Shown: positions 27,135 to 37,088, counted from the stretch's first letter. The stretch is DNA of 64,000 nucleotides from Bacteroidales bacterium UBA1309 (GCA_002307185.1 DBTT01000039.1:1-64000); one strand, 5' to 3'. Notes: a model not told the origin generated them from the sequence alone. Translations and numbers: made by a program.

Positions 27135-28727
27135 ATGAGCCAAAACTCAAATGCAGCAATCCCCAAAATGACAAACTATCGGTGGACAATCTGTCTGATG
27201 CTGTTTGTTGCAACCACGATCAATTACCTCGACAGACAAGTGCTTTCATTGACTTGGAAGGATTTTATCGCTCCTGAATTTCACTGGACTAACGACCATT
27301 ATGGAACTATCACCGCTTTATTCTCCATCTTCTATGCGGTGAGCATGCTTTTTGCAGGCAAATTCATAGACTGGATGGATACCAAGAAGGGATTCCTTTG
27401 GGCCATTGGAGTATGGTCTGTAGGTGCTATGATCCACGCCTTTTGCGGCATCGCCACTTCAGGAGTGGTTGCAGGCCACTGGCTCGTTGGATTTGAAGGA
27501 GCAAAAGAAGCCATAGCGTTGACTCAAAATGTGGGTCTAGTTGCCAGTGTGAGTGTCACCTTGTTTATATTTGCCCGCTTGGTGCTGGCCATTGGGGAAT
27601 CGGGAAATTTTCCAGCGGCTATTAAAGCGACGGCCGAATTTTTCCCCAAAAAAGACAGAGCTTTTTCAACCAGTATCTTCAATGCTGGCGCCACGGTGGG
27701 AGCACTAGCTGCGCCGGTCACCATACCATTGATTGCCAAATTGTGGGGCTGGGAAATGTCTTTCATCATTATCGGAGCTTTGGGATTTGTATGGATGGGC
27801 TTTTGGCAATTGGTATATCAAAAGCCGGATAAGCATCCAAAAGTAAATGCAGCAGAATTGGCTTACATCCAATCAGACCAAGACGACGAAAAGTTTGCAA
27901 AGGGATATGTGGAAGGACAACCAACCAAAAAAATAACATTCAAAGAAGCTATCCGATACAAACAAACATGGGCATTTGCTTTCGGCAAATTTATGACTGA
28001 CGGAGTTTGGTGGTTTTTCTTGTTCTGGGCACCAGCCTATCTTAGCTCCGTGTATGGGATCAAATCTTCCGACTCTGCCGGACAGCTGGCCATTTTTGTA
28101 CTGTATCTCATCACCTTATTATCTATCATTGGAGGATGGCTACCTTCTTACTTTATCGACAAAAAAGGGATGAACCCTTATGCCGGAAGGATGAAATCGA
28201 TGCTAATTTTTGCTTTCTTTCCACTTTTGGCGTTGCTCGCACAACCTTTAGGACATATCTCGTATTGGGTGCCGGTGGTAATCATCGGGATTGCGGGTGC
28301 CGCCCACCAGGCATGGTCTGCCAATATTTTTTCAACCATTGGAGACATGTTCCCCAAAAAGGCAATCGCCACCATTACCGGCATCGGCGGCATGGCTGGA
28401 GGAGTTGGCTCGTTCTTGATCAATAAAGGCTCTGGATTGTTGTTCGATTTCACGCAAAAAAACTGGAGTACGGTGAATGGACAAGACATGCTAGAGAAAT
28501 TTCCACAACTGAGTAGCCCTGAAACCACTGACAGTTTCCTCAAAGCAAATGGCGCAGGAAGCATCGAAGAATTCCTGAAACACCTCTCTGATTCTGGCGA
28601 AACGGTGGTCAACGGCATCAATTCGGGATACATGATTATTTTCTCCATCTGTGCGGTTGCCTACCTGATCGGCTGGGTGGTGATGAAAATATTAGTTCCG
28701 AAATACAAGCCGATTACAGATTTATAA
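27135..28727 (+). CDS. exuT: MFS hexuronate transporter (ACS family, ExuT-like)
   Basis: 530 aa with about 12 membrane segments. MTNYRWTICLMLFVATTINYLDRQVLS is typical of the anion:cation symporter family that includes ExuT; GESGNFPAAIKATAEFFPKKDRA and GWEMSFIIIGALGFVWMGFW support this. It is longer than the usual 430-470 residues through a hydrophilic insertion before the last helix (TVNGQDMLEKFPQLSSPETTD...), likely a loop. Its place between uxaC and uxaB predicts galacturonate/glucuronate uptake across the inner membrane. Confidence 0.88.
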   Translation: MSQNSNAAIPKMTNYRWTICLMLFVATTINYLDRQVLSLTWKDFIAPEFHWTNDHYGTITALFSIFYAVSMLFAGKFIDWMDTKKGFLWAIGVWSVGAMIHAFCGIATSGVVAGHWLVGFEGAKEAIALTQNVGLVASVSVTLFIFARLVLAIGESGNFPAAIKATAEFFPKKDRAFSTSIFNAGATVGALAAPVTIPLIAKLWGWEMSFIIIGALGFVWMGFWQLVYQKPDKHPKVNAAELAYIQSDQDDEKFAKGYVEGQPTKKITFKEAIRYKQTWAFAFGKFMTDGVWWFFLFWAPAYLSSVYGIKSSDSAGQLAIFVLYLITLLSIIGGWLPSYFIDKKGMNPYAGRMKSMLIFAFFPLLALLAQPLGHISYWVPVVIIGIAGAAHQAWSANIFSTIGDMFPKKAIATITGIGGMAGGVGSFLINKGSGLLFDFTQKNWSTVNGQDMLEKFPQLSSPETTDSFLKANGAGSIEEFLKHLSDSGETVVNGINSGYMIIFSICAVAYLIGWVVMKILVPKYKPITDL

Positions 28728-28766
28728 TTCAATTCAAACAAAACAGTTTAAATACAAAATAAAGAA

Positions 28767-30209
28767 ATGAAAAAGCTAAATAAAACGACGGTTGAAAAAC
28801 CCGAACTTCCCGTAAAGATCCTTCAATTTGGTGAAGGCAATTTCTTACGTGCATTTGTTGACTGGATGATCCATAAAGCCAACGAAAAAGGTGTTCTCAA
28901 CCATGGTGTCGTGGCTGTTCAACCGATTGCGGGTGGAGATTTTGTGGCCAATCTTTTCAAAGGGCAAGATTCCCTGTACCATGTTTACTTGGAAGGAATC
29001 AAGGACAAACAACCAGTGAAAGAAGTCACCTTAGTGAAAAGCATCAACAGTGTTCTAAACCCGTATCTACATTATGCGGAATATGAAAAAGTGTTCTTAA
29101 GCGAAGGTTTGGAAATGATTGTTTCGAATACCACAGAAGCCGGAATCCGCTATGAAGAAGGAGACGACCTCACGGCTCTTCCTCCAAAATCTTATCCGGC
29201 AAAAATGACCGCATTGCTGCACAAGCGTTTCCAAAAATTCAACGGCGCGGCAGACAAGGGCCTGTTGGTCATTTGCTGCGAATTGATTGAAGACAACGGC
29301 TCCACACTGCGTGAATATGTGCTCAAGCATGCCGAATACAATAAACTCGAACCCGAATTTATCGACTGGGTGAAAACTTCCATCCATTTCTACGATACCT
29401 TGGTAGATCGCATCGTTCCCGGATTCCCCAAAGAAAACATCAAGGAAATCCAAGAAGAAATTGGCTTCGAAGACAATTTAGTTGTGAAAGGCGAATATTT
29501 CCACGTATGGGCTATTGGGGGCGATTCCATCATCAAGGAAAAACTGCCTTTGGACAAAGCGGGGCTGAACGTCCTTTTCATGGACGACATCAAGGAATTC
29601 CGTGCCAAAAAAGTGCGCGTGCTTAATGGTTCACACACAGCGATGGTTCCCGTGGCTTTGCAATTGGGGTGCGAAACAGTGATGGATGCTTTCAATACGC
29701 CGGAAGTGGAGAAATACATCAACCAATTGGTGGATAACGAAGTGCTACCCATGATTCCCGGAGAAAAAGAGGAGCTGAAGGCATTTTCCGCCAAAATCCT
29801 TGAACGGTTCTACAACCCCTTCTTAAAGCACTACCTGAAGGATATTTCGTTGAACTCCATTTCGAAATGGGAGACCCGCGATTACCCAACCGTCTATGAC
29901 AACTACAAAAAAGGAGACAAATTGGCCAAGCTAACCTTGTTCTCTTTCGCATCCTTGTTGGTCCTTTACACTGGCCAGTCAGAAGCCAAAGGATTTGCCC
30001 CAAACGACACCAAAGAGTTTATCGATTTTATCCAATCCTCTTTCGACAAAAACGACATCGAAGGCTGGGTGAAGGCTATTGTTGAAAACAAAACGATATG
30101 GACGGAAGACTTCACCCAGGTTTCAGGCTTTACCGAAGAAGTGGCCAAAGACGTGAAGCTGATTCTCGACAAGGGAATGTTGGAGGCATTAAAAACAATT
30201 CTTGCATGA
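28767..30209 (+). CDS. uxaB: Tagaturonate reductase (altronate oxidoreductase)
   Basis: 480 aa. The mannitol dehydrogenase-type Rossmann start LQFGEGNFLRAFVDWMI, the SNTTEAGI block, the KVRVLNGSHTAMVPV active-site region, and a helical C-domain (WETRDYPTVYDNY, LASLLVLYTG) match UxaB. It reduces tagaturonate to altronate with NADH. It starts 39 bp after the transporter and precedes uxaA by 48 bp. Confidence 0.93.
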   Translation: MKKLNKTTVEKPELPVKILQFGEGNFLRAFVDWMIHKANEKGVLNHGVVAVQPIAGGDFVANLFKGQDSLYHVYLEGIKDKQPVKEVTLVKSINSVLNPYLHYAEYEKVFLSEGLEMIVSNTTEAGIRYEEGDDLTALPPKSYPAKMTALLHKRFQKFNGAADKGLLVICCELIEDNGSTLREYVLKHAEYNKLEPEFIDWVKTSIHFYDTLVDRIVPGFPKENIKEIQEEIGFEDNLVVKGEYFHVWAIGGDSIIKEKLPLDKAGLNVLFMDDIKEFRAKKVRVLNGSHTAMVPVALQLGCETVMDAFNTPEVEKYINQLVDNEVLPMIPGEKEELKAFSAKILERFYNPFLKHYLKDISLNSISKWETRDYPTVYDNYKKGDKLAKLTLFSFASLLVLYTGQSEAKGFAPNDTKEFIDFIQSSFDKNDIEGWVKAIVENKTIWTEDFTQVSGFTEEVAKDVKLILDKGMLEALKTILA

Positions 30210-30257
30210 AATACGTTTTAAGCTGAATCTGAATTCGTTCAACTTAAAAAAACAGAG

Positions 30258-31745
30258 ATGAGTAAATACTTAAAAATACATCCCAGCGACAACGTTGCTG
30301 TTGCCATAGAAAAATTGGAAGAAGGAGATATCCTGTCTGTGGAGGGAAAGGAAATCAAAATCCTAAATCCGATTGAGACAGGACATAAATTTGCCTTGGC
30401 GGAAATTCCCGAAAGGGCAAACATTGTGAAATATGGATACCCCATCGGCCATGCGCTCAAGGACATTTATCCGGGCGAACATGTGCACACGCACAATTTG
30501 AAAACGAATCTCCACGACAACTTGCAATACATTTATTCTCCGGTGTACCCCAAACTGGAAATACCGAAGAGCAACTTGACGGTGCAAGGCTACCTTCGTT
30601 ACGACGGGAACATGGGCATCCGCAACGAGTTGTGGATTGTGCCAACGGTAGGTTGCGTGAACGGGCAGGCGCAAGCCATTATCAATCGGGTAAAAAGCGA
30701 ATTGGATGTTTCCCACATCGATGACATCCGCGTTTATACGCACAATTACGGCTGCTCGCAGCTTGGCGACGACCACACCAACACCCAAAAAGCATTGGCA
30801 GCATTGGCCCGTCACCCAAATGCGGGAGGTGTATTGGTCATGAGCCTTGGTTGCGAGAACAACCAGCAGTCCGATTTCAAAAAAGCGATGGGGAGTTGGG
30901 ATTCCGAACGCACACGTTTTCTTATTTCACAAGATGTGGAAGACGAAATCGAAGTTGGTTTCGAGATGATGGGAGAACTGGTGGAACGCATGCGCAAGGA
31001 CAAACGGGAAGCATTGCCTCTTTCCAAGCTGAAAGTTGGATTGAAGTGTGGTGGAAGCGATGGTTTCTCGGGCATAACAGCAAATCCGCTGGTGGGGCAA
31101 TTCTCCGACTGGTTGATTGCACAAGGCGGAACGACCATCCTGACGGAGGTCCCCGAAATGTTCGGTGCAGAAACCATCTTGATGAACCGTGCAAAAAGCG
31201 AAAAAGTATTCAACGATACGGTCTTGTTGGTGAATAATTTCAAGAATTATTTCCGCAAATTCGACCAACCCATCTATGAAAACCCGTCTCCAGGAAACAA
31301 AGCCGGAGGAATCAGCACCCTGGAAGACAAATCCTTAGGATGCACTCAAAAAGGAGGGAACTCTGAAGTGGTGGCCGTGCTCGACTATGCGCAACCAGCC
31401 ACAGAACATGGCTTAAACCTACTGAATGCCCCAGGCAACGACTTGGTGGCTGCCTCAGCCTTGGCCATGTCTGGATGCCAATTGGTGCTGTTCACCACAG
31501 GACGCGGAACGCCATTCGGTTCGTTTGTCCCCACGATGAAGATCTCGACCAATTCTCGCTTGTTCAACTTCAAGAAAAATTGGATCGACTTCAATGCCGG
31601 AAAATTGCTTGAAGGGAAGAGTATCGAAAGCGTTCTGGACGAGTTTGTTCAGTTCATCTTGGAAACGGCAAACGGCCATCACCTGAAACATGAATTGACC
31701 GGATTTAAGGAGCTGGCCATTTTCAAATCAGGTGTGACTTTGTAA
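30258..31745 (+). CDS. uxaA: Altronate dehydratase
   Basis: 495 aa. The N-terminal SAF-like domain (KIHPSDNVAVAIEKLEEGD...GHKFALAEI) is followed by the UxaA catalytic domain with Cys-rich motifs: GCVNGQAQ, NYGCSQLGDDH, GCENNQQ, KCGGSDGFSGITANP and DKSLGCTQKGG. It dehydrates altronate to 2-keto-3-deoxygluconate. The kinase and aldolase for the next steps (kdgK, kdgA) and a dedicated regulator are not in the window. A hairpin lies 51 bp downstream. Confidence 0.94.
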   Translation: MSKYLKIHPSDNVAVAIEKLEEGDILSVEGKEIKILNPIETGHKFALAEIPERANIVKYGYPIGHALKDIYPGEHVHTHNLKTNLHDNLQYIYSPVYPKLEIPKSNLTVQGYLRYDGNMGIRNELWIVPTVGCVNGQAQAIINRVKSELDVSHIDDIRVYTHNYGCSQLGDDHTNTQKALAALARHPNAGGVLVMSLGCENNQQSDFKKAMGSWDSERTRFLISQDVEDEIEVGFEMMGELVERMRKDKREALPLSKLKVGLKCGGSDGFSGITANPLVGQFSDWLIAQGGTTILTEVPEMFGAETILMNRAKSEKVFNDTVLLVNNFKNYFRKFDQPIYENPSPGNKAGGISTLEDKSLGCTQKGGNSEVVAVLDYAQPATEHGLNLLNAPGNDLVAASALAMSGCQLVLFTTGRGTPFGSFVPTMKISTNSRLFNFKKNWIDFNAGKLLEGKSIESVLDEFVQFILETANGHHLKHELTGFKELAIFKSGVTL

Positions 31746-32108
31746 TTTTTGTATTGAAATACCTTTTCTCATAGAGATATTTATATTGGTGATTTGAGGC
31801 CAAGGCTGTTGCGACAATAGCCTTGGCTTCAAATATGTTAAGTTGGCTTGAATATATAAAAGAATCAAGTTCATTTCCGACTTAGGCCTCAAACAGCAAA
31901 TCGGATGGCTGATCTCAAATGAACGCTAACTTCACAGAAATCAGCCTGAACAAATATTTTACAGCATAATAAATTTTTGCTTTTTTAGAAAAGAGGAAAG
32001 CAAAAAAATATTCGCTCGATAGAAAAAAAATGAGAAAGCATTGTATGCCGCAGGTATGCACCTTTTTACATTAACAGGCAACATTACGTATCGAAAGACG
32101 AATTCTCC
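31746..32108. other. Convergent intergenic region
   Basis: 363 bases between the uxa operon and the minus-strand small membrane protein. Apart from the hairpin at 31796 I see no gene, repeat or promoter. Confidence 0.5.
31796..31830 (+). terminator. Hairpin after the uxa operon
   Basis: GAGGCCAAGGCT and AGCCTTGGCTTC frame an 11-nt loop (nine or more perfect pairs). The T-rich tract is weak, so this is a probable operon end. Confidence 0.55.
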
Positions 32109-32462
32109 CTATTTTCGAAGATCCTCGTTCTCCTTTTTGAAAACTTTGGGAATCATAAATCCGGCATACAAGGTGAGGACAGCACCTATCGACAGGCACA
32201 TCACCCAATATTTCAAGTTGAAATACATGAACACGGCAGCTGCGATCATAAACAGGGCGCCAAATACCTGCATGTTGGACAAGCGTTTGCCCCGGAAGTT
32301 TTTTCCCGGATAGGGATTCAACATAGTCGCAATAGTCAAGCCTATAGCCCCCAATCCCAAGGTGAACGGAGCGATGAAAGGGTTCACCGAGAAGAATATG
32401 GCTGAAAGAAGAACTACAATTGCCGAAAATTGATAGATATACGTTTTTATTTTATCAGACAT
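32109..32462 (-). CDS. Small four-helix membrane protein
   Basis: 117 aa from ATG at 32462. Four hydrophobic segments (YQFSAIVVLLSAIFF, PFIAPFTLGLGAIGLTIATML, MQVFGALFMIAAAVFMYF, WVMCLSIGAVLTLYAGFMI) with short polar ends. Function is unknown. It begins 17 bp after the DivIC-like gene and probably shares its promoter. Confidence 0.7.
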   Translation of the reverse strand: MSDKIKTYIYQFSAIVVLLSAIFFSVNPFIAPFTLGLGAIGLTIATMLNPYPGKNFRGKRLSNMQVFGALFMIAAAVFMYFNLKYWVMCLSIGAVLTLYAGFMIPKVFKKENEDLRK

Positions 32463-32479
32463 CTTTTGTGGATATAAAA

Positions 32480-32788
32480 TCATTCAATGATGAAAACATC
32501 TTCACCAGGCTTTTTCATCAAATAATTTTCTCGGGCAAATTTTTCAATATTTTCTTTGCCCGAATAGAACTCTGTAAGCTTTTCCTTATTTTTTTGAGTC
32601 TCCTCGCGATAATATTTTATTTGTTTGTTCAATTCACTAATTTTCATTTCATTGTTGAATCTATTAAAAACATTGCTGTCCCCAATAAAAAAAGCTATCA
32701 CAACAATGATTCCAATCGACAGAAGTTGAACTTTTGAAAAACGGCCAATGACACTTTTGCCCCATTTTTTGAATACGCCCATTTTCAT
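32480..32788 (-). CDS. FtsB/DivIC-type septum formation initiator
   Basis: 102 aa (alternative start 32782). One membrane segment (LLSIGIIVVIAFFIG) is followed by a coiled coil (EMKISELNKQIKYYREETQKN) and the conserved tail FYSGKENIEKFARENYLMKKPGEDVFII, the standard FtsB/DivIC layout. It should join FtsQ and FtsL in the divisome. A -7 box lies about 40 bp upstream. Confidence 0.85.
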   Translation of the reverse strand: MKMGVFKKWGKSVIGRFSKVQLLSIGIIVVIAFFIGDSNVFNRFNNEMKISELNKQIKYYREETQKNKEKLTEFYSGKENIEKFARENYLMKKPGEDVFIIE

Positions 32789-32826
32789 ATGACTCCAAAA
32801 TTAAAATAAAATAGAATTATCATCTG

Positions 32827-32834
32827 CAAATATA
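32827..32834 (-). promoter_or_regulatory. -7 box TATATTTG for the DivIC-like gene
   Basis: Exact TAnnTTTG match on the minus strand, 39 bp from the ATG at 32788. Confidence 0.45.
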
Positions 32835-33046
32835 AGAATATTCCTTGAATCTGAACAGACTCGTTTTTGATTTCTATGTTATCTGTTGTAACTGAAATGC
32901 GGAAACGAAACCGGACGGAGAGCCTAAAGTACGTCCCATTGATTAGTGAACTTTCCCAAGCAAAGCAACTTACTGGTTAACAACAAACAAACAGCATATT
33001 TGGTAAGAATCCGTGAATAGCTACAACTTCATACCCGCCAAACAAG

Positions 33047-34282
33047 TTATTTCACATAGGGTTTAAGTAATGTTTTTTCACCATCAACCGGTGGTAAGTT
33101 TGCAATGCCCAATAACTCGGCCACAAATGGATAAACATTTACATTTTCGAATGCCGGTATTTTCTTTCCCTTTACAATCTGGGGGCCACTGGCATAAAAA
33201 ATACCTTGAACATCCCTGTTTTCAGGATCATAACCATGTGCACCAACGGCAATTCCATCTTTCAGAATTTTATCTTTAACTTTCTGAGGAACAACCTCAT
33301 AACCAGAATCCACAACCAATAACACATCACCTGAGCGGTCGTTTTCTCTGCAATGCCATCTTTCAGGAGTTTCTTCTCTCAGATAAACCTTAAAATGCGA
33401 CTCTCTTTTTTTCAGAGCATAATATAGCTCATCTTTATATGACGGATCTTTGCAGTAAAACCGTACATGTGTGCCACTTGATGTCAATATCATTTTGTTG
33501 CGATCCAATCCAGCGAACAATTTTTCTTCTGCCAGCAATTTTTCAGCCTTAGGTTCAATTTCAGCCATGCCATGGTCGCTGACTAGCACGACATTCACCT
33601 CTAAATGTTTCGCTTCCAGTTGAGCCATAATCAAGCCCAACAAGCGGTCACACTCCAGCACCGCTTTTCTGGTTTCGTCCGAGAAGGGACCAAATTGATG
33701 CCCCACCTCATCAGTCAATGAAAAATAAAGCGAAACAAATACCGGCCGATCCTTTTGGGGTAAACTAAGCCAATGCACCACCGTATCGATTCGTGCTTCA
33801 TTCGGAACACGACCATCGTATTTTTTCCAGTAATCTGGATAAGATCCCGCGATCTTCGTTTCGGAACCCGGCCAAAAGAAAGAGGCCGCCTTCATGCCAT
33901 TTTGTTGCACCAATTGCCACAAAGGCAAACCGCCATAATACAACGGATTTTCGACCAGTAATCGATTGGAAGTTGAATAAGTGGTTTGCGTGGCCGGATC
34001 ATAAAATAAATTATCCACCAACCCGTTATGCCCGGCATGCAAACCTGTAATGATGGCATAATGATTCGCAAACGTTTTGCTCGGAAATGTAGATATCATT
34101 GCATCAGCGGCTATTCCGTTGGCAATAAATTTTTTGAAATTTGGCGCATTGTAACGTTCTACATAATCATACCGGAAACCATCAAACGAAACCATCAAGA
34201 CATATCTTTTATCAGCTCCGTGTTGTGCATTTGTCGCAATTACCGAAAACAGAACGATTAAAAACAAAAATATTTTTTTCAT
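33047..34282 (-). CDS. Exported type I phosphodiesterase/nucleotide pyrophosphatase
   Basis: 411 aa from MKKIFLF at 34282 (an ATG at 34288 adds two residues). A signal peptide is cleaved near ATNAQ. The alkaline phosphatase superfamily (NPP branch) is shown by MVSFDGFRYDYVE (metal Asp), STFPSKTFANHYAIITGLHAGHNG with nucleophile Thr, EVGHQFGP, VSDHGMAEI and GAHGYDPENRDVQGIFYASGP. NPP enzymes cleave nucleotide pyrophosphate or phosphodiester bonds in the periplasm. Monocistronic. Confidence 0.9.
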   Translation of the reverse strand: MKKIFLFLIVLFSVIATNAQHGADKRYVLMVSFDGFRYDYVERYNAPNFKKFIANGIAADAMISTFPSKTFANHYAIITGLHAGHNGLVDNLFYDPATQTTYSTSNRLLVENPLYYGGLPLWQLVQQNGMKAASFFWPGSETKIAGSYPDYWKKYDGRVPNEARIDTVVHWLSLPQKDRPVFVSLYFSLTDEVGHQFGPFSDETRKAVLECDRLLGLIMAQLEAKHLEVNVVLVSDHGMAEIEPKAEKLLAEEKLFAGLDRNKMILTSSGTHVRFYCKDPSYKDELYYALKKRESHFKVYLREETPERWHCRENDRSGDVLLVVDSGYEVVPQKVKDKILKDGIAVGAHGYDPENRDVQGIFYASGPQIVKGKKIPAFENVNVYPFVAELLGIANLPPVDGEKTLLKPYVK

Positions 34283-34288
34283 AAACAT

Positions 34289-34680
34289 ATAGTTAATTCG
34301 TCTAGACTCTCAGAATACAAAATTATTTGGATAGAATGGAACATATGCATGCACAAGAAAATATATAATAGCACCCTCTTAATTGAGTACTAAGTGCCAT
34401 GCAAAGGTATGAACTTATCTTGTTTTTTTCAAACACAATCAACGCAGTCTTGCGAATATTGCGTGTTACAAATTAATCTCACCCAGCTCCCGACAAGTAG
34501 GATTCGATGTTTTACGCTTAACATAATCAGTTTTATATCAATCCAATACTCAACAATCCTTTTTTCTGCATAATCAATGGCAATATTGTATAGATACGAG
34601 CCGGTTCGCATGAGTGAACCACCAATTCCAAAATCGGCGGCAATAGGAGAGTATTTTTTCTTTCTTTTCCTTTTTAATAA
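34289..34680. other. Divergent intergenic region
   Basis: About 390 AT-rich bases. Besides the -7 boxes at each end I see no coding frame, hairpin or repeat that stands out. Confidence 0.45.
34318..34325 (-). promoter_or_regulatory. -7 box TAATTTTG for the phosphodiesterase
   Basis: Fits TAnnTTTG on the minus strand, 36 bp upstream of the ATG at 34282. Confidence 0.4.
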
Positions 34681-34688
34681 TATATTTG
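34681..34688 (+). promoter_or_regulatory. -7 box TATATTTG for the outer-membrane protein gene
   Basis: Exact match to TAnnTTTG. It places transcription start near 34695 and so favours translation from ATG 34731 over 34692. Confidence 0.45.
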
Positions 34689-34730
34689 AATATGAAACGT
34701 TTCTATTATAGAATATTTAAACTAAAATAT

Positions 34731-35345
34731 ATGAAAATGAAAATGAAATTAAAATTATTATTGCTATTTGCACTGTTTCCTATATTTTCTTATGCTCAGT
34801 ATTTAAAATTTAGTACAGGTCCTTCTTTTTCTTCAATGAAAAAAAATGATAACAGTGCGTTGCAAAAAAATAGAACGGGCGTTAATTTTCAAGTTGGACT
34901 TGATTATTTTGAGCATCGGTTTTATTACATTTCTAGCGAACTTGGTTACATACAAACAGGCGGAAAAGATAATATACTATTAGTAGGCGATGACGATTCC
35001 AGGAAAGATATTCGTTTGAAATTATCTAATATACATATGAATTCAACTTTTAGGTTTAAAATAGACACGAAAAATAAATTGAACTTATTTATAGGCTGTG
35101 GACCTAAACTGGATTATCAATTTTCACCTAAATATGATTCAAATATAAATGAGATTTCTTATTATGAATTCCCCAAAAACAAATTATTGTTTGGTTTAAA
35201 AATGGAAGCTGGAGTTCAATATGAGTTGAAAAATTCAAAACTTGGCATAGAATGTTCCAATATTCAGAATTTCACAAAATCAAACAGCTTTTTAAAAAAT
35301 AGTTACAATTTAATTGATTTTGTTTTTGCATTAAGAATATATTGA
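34731..35345 (+). CDS. Outer-membrane beta-barrel protein (porin/PorT-like)
   Basis: 204 aa from ATG 34731 (an ATG at 34692 is possible). A Lys-rich signal peptide (KLKLLLLFALFPIFSYAQ) precedes a small barrel: LKFSTGPSFSS, NFQVGLDYFE, SSELGYIQTGG, FIGCGPKLDYQFS, GLKMEAGVQYEL and terminal DFVFALRIY. Eight-stranded barrels of this look are common in Bacteroidota, function unknown. Base composition is markedly more AT-rich than the neighbours, hinting at transfer. Confidence 0.75.
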   Translation: MKMKMKLKLLLLFALFPIFSYAQYLKFSTGPSFSSMKKNDNSALQKNRTGVNFQVGLDYFEHRFYYISSELGYIQTGGKDNILLVGDDDSRKDIRLKLSNIHMNSTFRFKIDTKNKLNLFIGCGPKLDYQFSPKYDSNINEISYYEFPKNKLLFGLKMEAGVQYELKNSKLGIECSNIQNFTKSNSFLKNSYNLIDFVFALRIY

Positions 35346-35439
35346 CTATACCCGCAATTCAATCAATAACGAATAATATAGCACGAACCTTTTCTCCATA
35401 AAAACATCTTAGATATACGAAATCTATTCAATCCTAAGG

Positions 35440-35447
35440 TATCTTTG
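35440..35447 (+). promoter_or_regulatory. -7 box TATCTTTG for xerD
   Basis: Exact TAnnTTTG match, 23 bp upstream of the xerD ATG. Confidence 0.5.
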
Positions 35448-35470
35448 CAAAACAAATTATCGACTGAACA

Positions 35471-36367
35471 ATGAGCCAAGATTACAGTGATCGATATAAA
35501 AGCTACCTGCTCCTCGAAAAAGGGATGTCACACAACACCGTGGAGGCATATATGGATGATTTGGAAAAATTATTGCAGTTTGTATCGACTGAAAAAGTTT
35601 CTATCCAAGACATTAAGCTGGAAGACCTTCAGCAATTCGTTGCCACTCTTTACGATTTGGGAATTTCGGTACGGACGATTGCCCGGATTATTTCGGGCGT
35701 GAAGTCATTTTTCGGCTACCTGATACTGGAGGACTATATCACAAACAATCCGACGGAATTGCTCCGAACGCCACAGATTGGATTAAAACTGCCAGTGGTG
35801 CTGACAGTGGAGGAAATCAACGCTATAGAAAGCGTGATTGATGTTTCCACACCGGAAGGAGTACGCAACCGTGCCATCATCGAAACGCTTTACAGTTGCG
35901 GCCTGCGGATTTCAGAACTGACAAACCTGAAATTCTCGGATATTTTCACGGACGAGGGTTTTATCCGGGTGGAAGGCAAAGGGAGCAAGCAACGCTTGGT
36001 ACCCATTTCTGGCAAAGCAGAAAAAGAGATCAATTATTATTTGGAAAACAGGAAACAAGTAATCACCCAAAAGGGACAGCAGGATTTTGTCTTTATCAGC
36101 AAACGGGGAAAGGCGATTTCAAGGATAACTGTGTTTCATTTCATCAAGCAATATGCAGAATTGGCCGGCATCACCAAAAACATCAGCCCTCACACTTTCC
36201 GGCACTCTTTTGCCACGCACCTGTTGGAAGGAGGAGCCAATATCCGGGCTATCCAGCAGATGCTAGGTCATGAAAAAATCACGACTACCGAAATCTACAC
36301 CCACATGGACAGGGAATTTCTTCGTCAGGAGATAATTGAACACCACCCCAGAAATACGGACAACTAA
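35471..36367 (+). CDS. xerD: Site-specific tyrosine recombinase XerD
   Basis: 298 aa, the usual XerC/D length. An N-terminal core-binding SAM-like domain (YLLLEKGMSHNTVEAYMDDL) is followed by a catalytic domain with all active residues: Arg146 in CGLRISEL, Lys173 in GKGSKQR, His241 and Arg244 in HTFRHSF, His267 in LGHEK and Tyr276 in EIYTHMD. XerD resolves chromosome dimers at dif; phages and islands also use it. There are no mobile-element neighbours, so this is the chromosomal enzyme. Convergent with the hemerythrin gene. Confidence 0.92.
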   Translation: MSQDYSDRYKSYLLLEKGMSHNTVEAYMDDLEKLLQFVSTEKVSIQDIKLEDLQQFVATLYDLGISVRTIARIISGVKSFFGYLILEDYITNNPTELLRTPQIGLKLPVVLTVEEINAIESVIDVSTPEGVRNRAIIETLYSCGLRISELTNLKFSDIFTDEGFIRVEGKGSKQRLVPISGKAEKEINYYLENRKQVITQKGQQDFVFISKRGKAISRITVFHFIKQYAELAGITKNISPHTFRHSFATHLLEGGANIRAIQQMLGHEKITTTEIYTHMDREFLRQEIIEHHPRNTDN

Positions 36368-36377
36368 AACAAAAGGC

Positions 36378-37088
36378 TCAAAGTTTTCCCGTTTCCAACT
36401 TCTTGACCCGGGGAATCACCAATTCATCTTCGATAAAAGTATGTGAATCAAGCTCTTCCTGAATGATATGGAGTTCGATCAGTACATTTGTCATGGTCAG
36501 GTTAGTGGCATCTCCCTGGATATATTTGGTGAGAATCCTCGACAATTCCGACATTTTGCCTTCGATATCCGAATGATGGTCTTCGAAAACGGTGATATTG
36601 TAATCTTTGCCAACCTCAACCCCTAATAGAGAAAAAATATAAGGGAAAGCTGTTTCGTTCTCATAGTCCATGTGTTCGTTCACTTCGTTGGAATAGTCGT
36701 CGAAGAAACGGAGAATTATTTTCTGGACATTCGGTTCCAGGTTGGAAATTGCATTTTGCAAGGCATTCCGGAAGTGAGGAAGCCTCCGGTCGATGAAATA
36801 GGAATGCGATTTTTGCAAGTAATGCAAAATAGAATCCAAGGAGATTTTCTCAAATTCTGCCCGGTAATCATAAACCGACTTATTGGTTTGAAGATTGGCT
36901 ATAAAAAGGAAACAATCGGCATCAACGCCATATTTTTTACAAATTGCTTCGATCGACATTTCGCCAAACCCAAGTGAGATCCCCAACCTGCTCAACAACA
37001 AAAGCAAGCGATAGTCTGCCTCGATCAACTCGGACATTTTGGTGGTCTTGGTGTATTTTCTTGTAATGCTATTCATCGCTGTGTCCAT
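36378..37088 (-). CDS. Hemerythrin-type di-iron protein, RIC/ScdA-like
   Basis: 236 aa. The N-terminal 60-70 residues (MSELIEADYRLLLLLSRLGISLGFGEMSIEAICKKYGVD, key: GFGEMSIEAICKKYG) resemble the N-terminal helical domain of ScdA/RIC repair proteins. The C-terminal four-helix region holds the spaced His/Glu set expected for a di-iron site: LPHFRNA, EHMDYENETAFPY, EDHHSDIE, and ELHIIQEELDSHTFIEDELVIP. RIC proteins repair Fe-S clusters after nitrosative or oxidative stress. It lies 70 bp downstream of a LuxR-type regulator, likely one unit. Confidence 0.8.
   Translation of the reverse strand: MDTAMNSITRKYTKTTKMSELIEADYRLLLLLSRLGISLGFGEMSIEAICKKYGVDADCFLFIANLQTNKSVYDYRAEFEKISLDSILHYLQKSHSYFIDRRLPHFRNALQNAISNLEPNVQKIILRFFDDYSNEVNEHMDYENETAFPYIFSLLGVEVGKDYNITVFEDHHSDIEGKMSELSRILTKYIQGDATNLTMTNVLIELHIIQEELDSHTFIEDELVIPRVKKLETGKL

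Noticed and set aside
35471..36367. Treating xerD as the integrase of a mobile element
   Set aside because: Full-length housekeeping-type XerD with no adjacent phage, plasmid or island genes; it is 15 kb from the AT-rich island.
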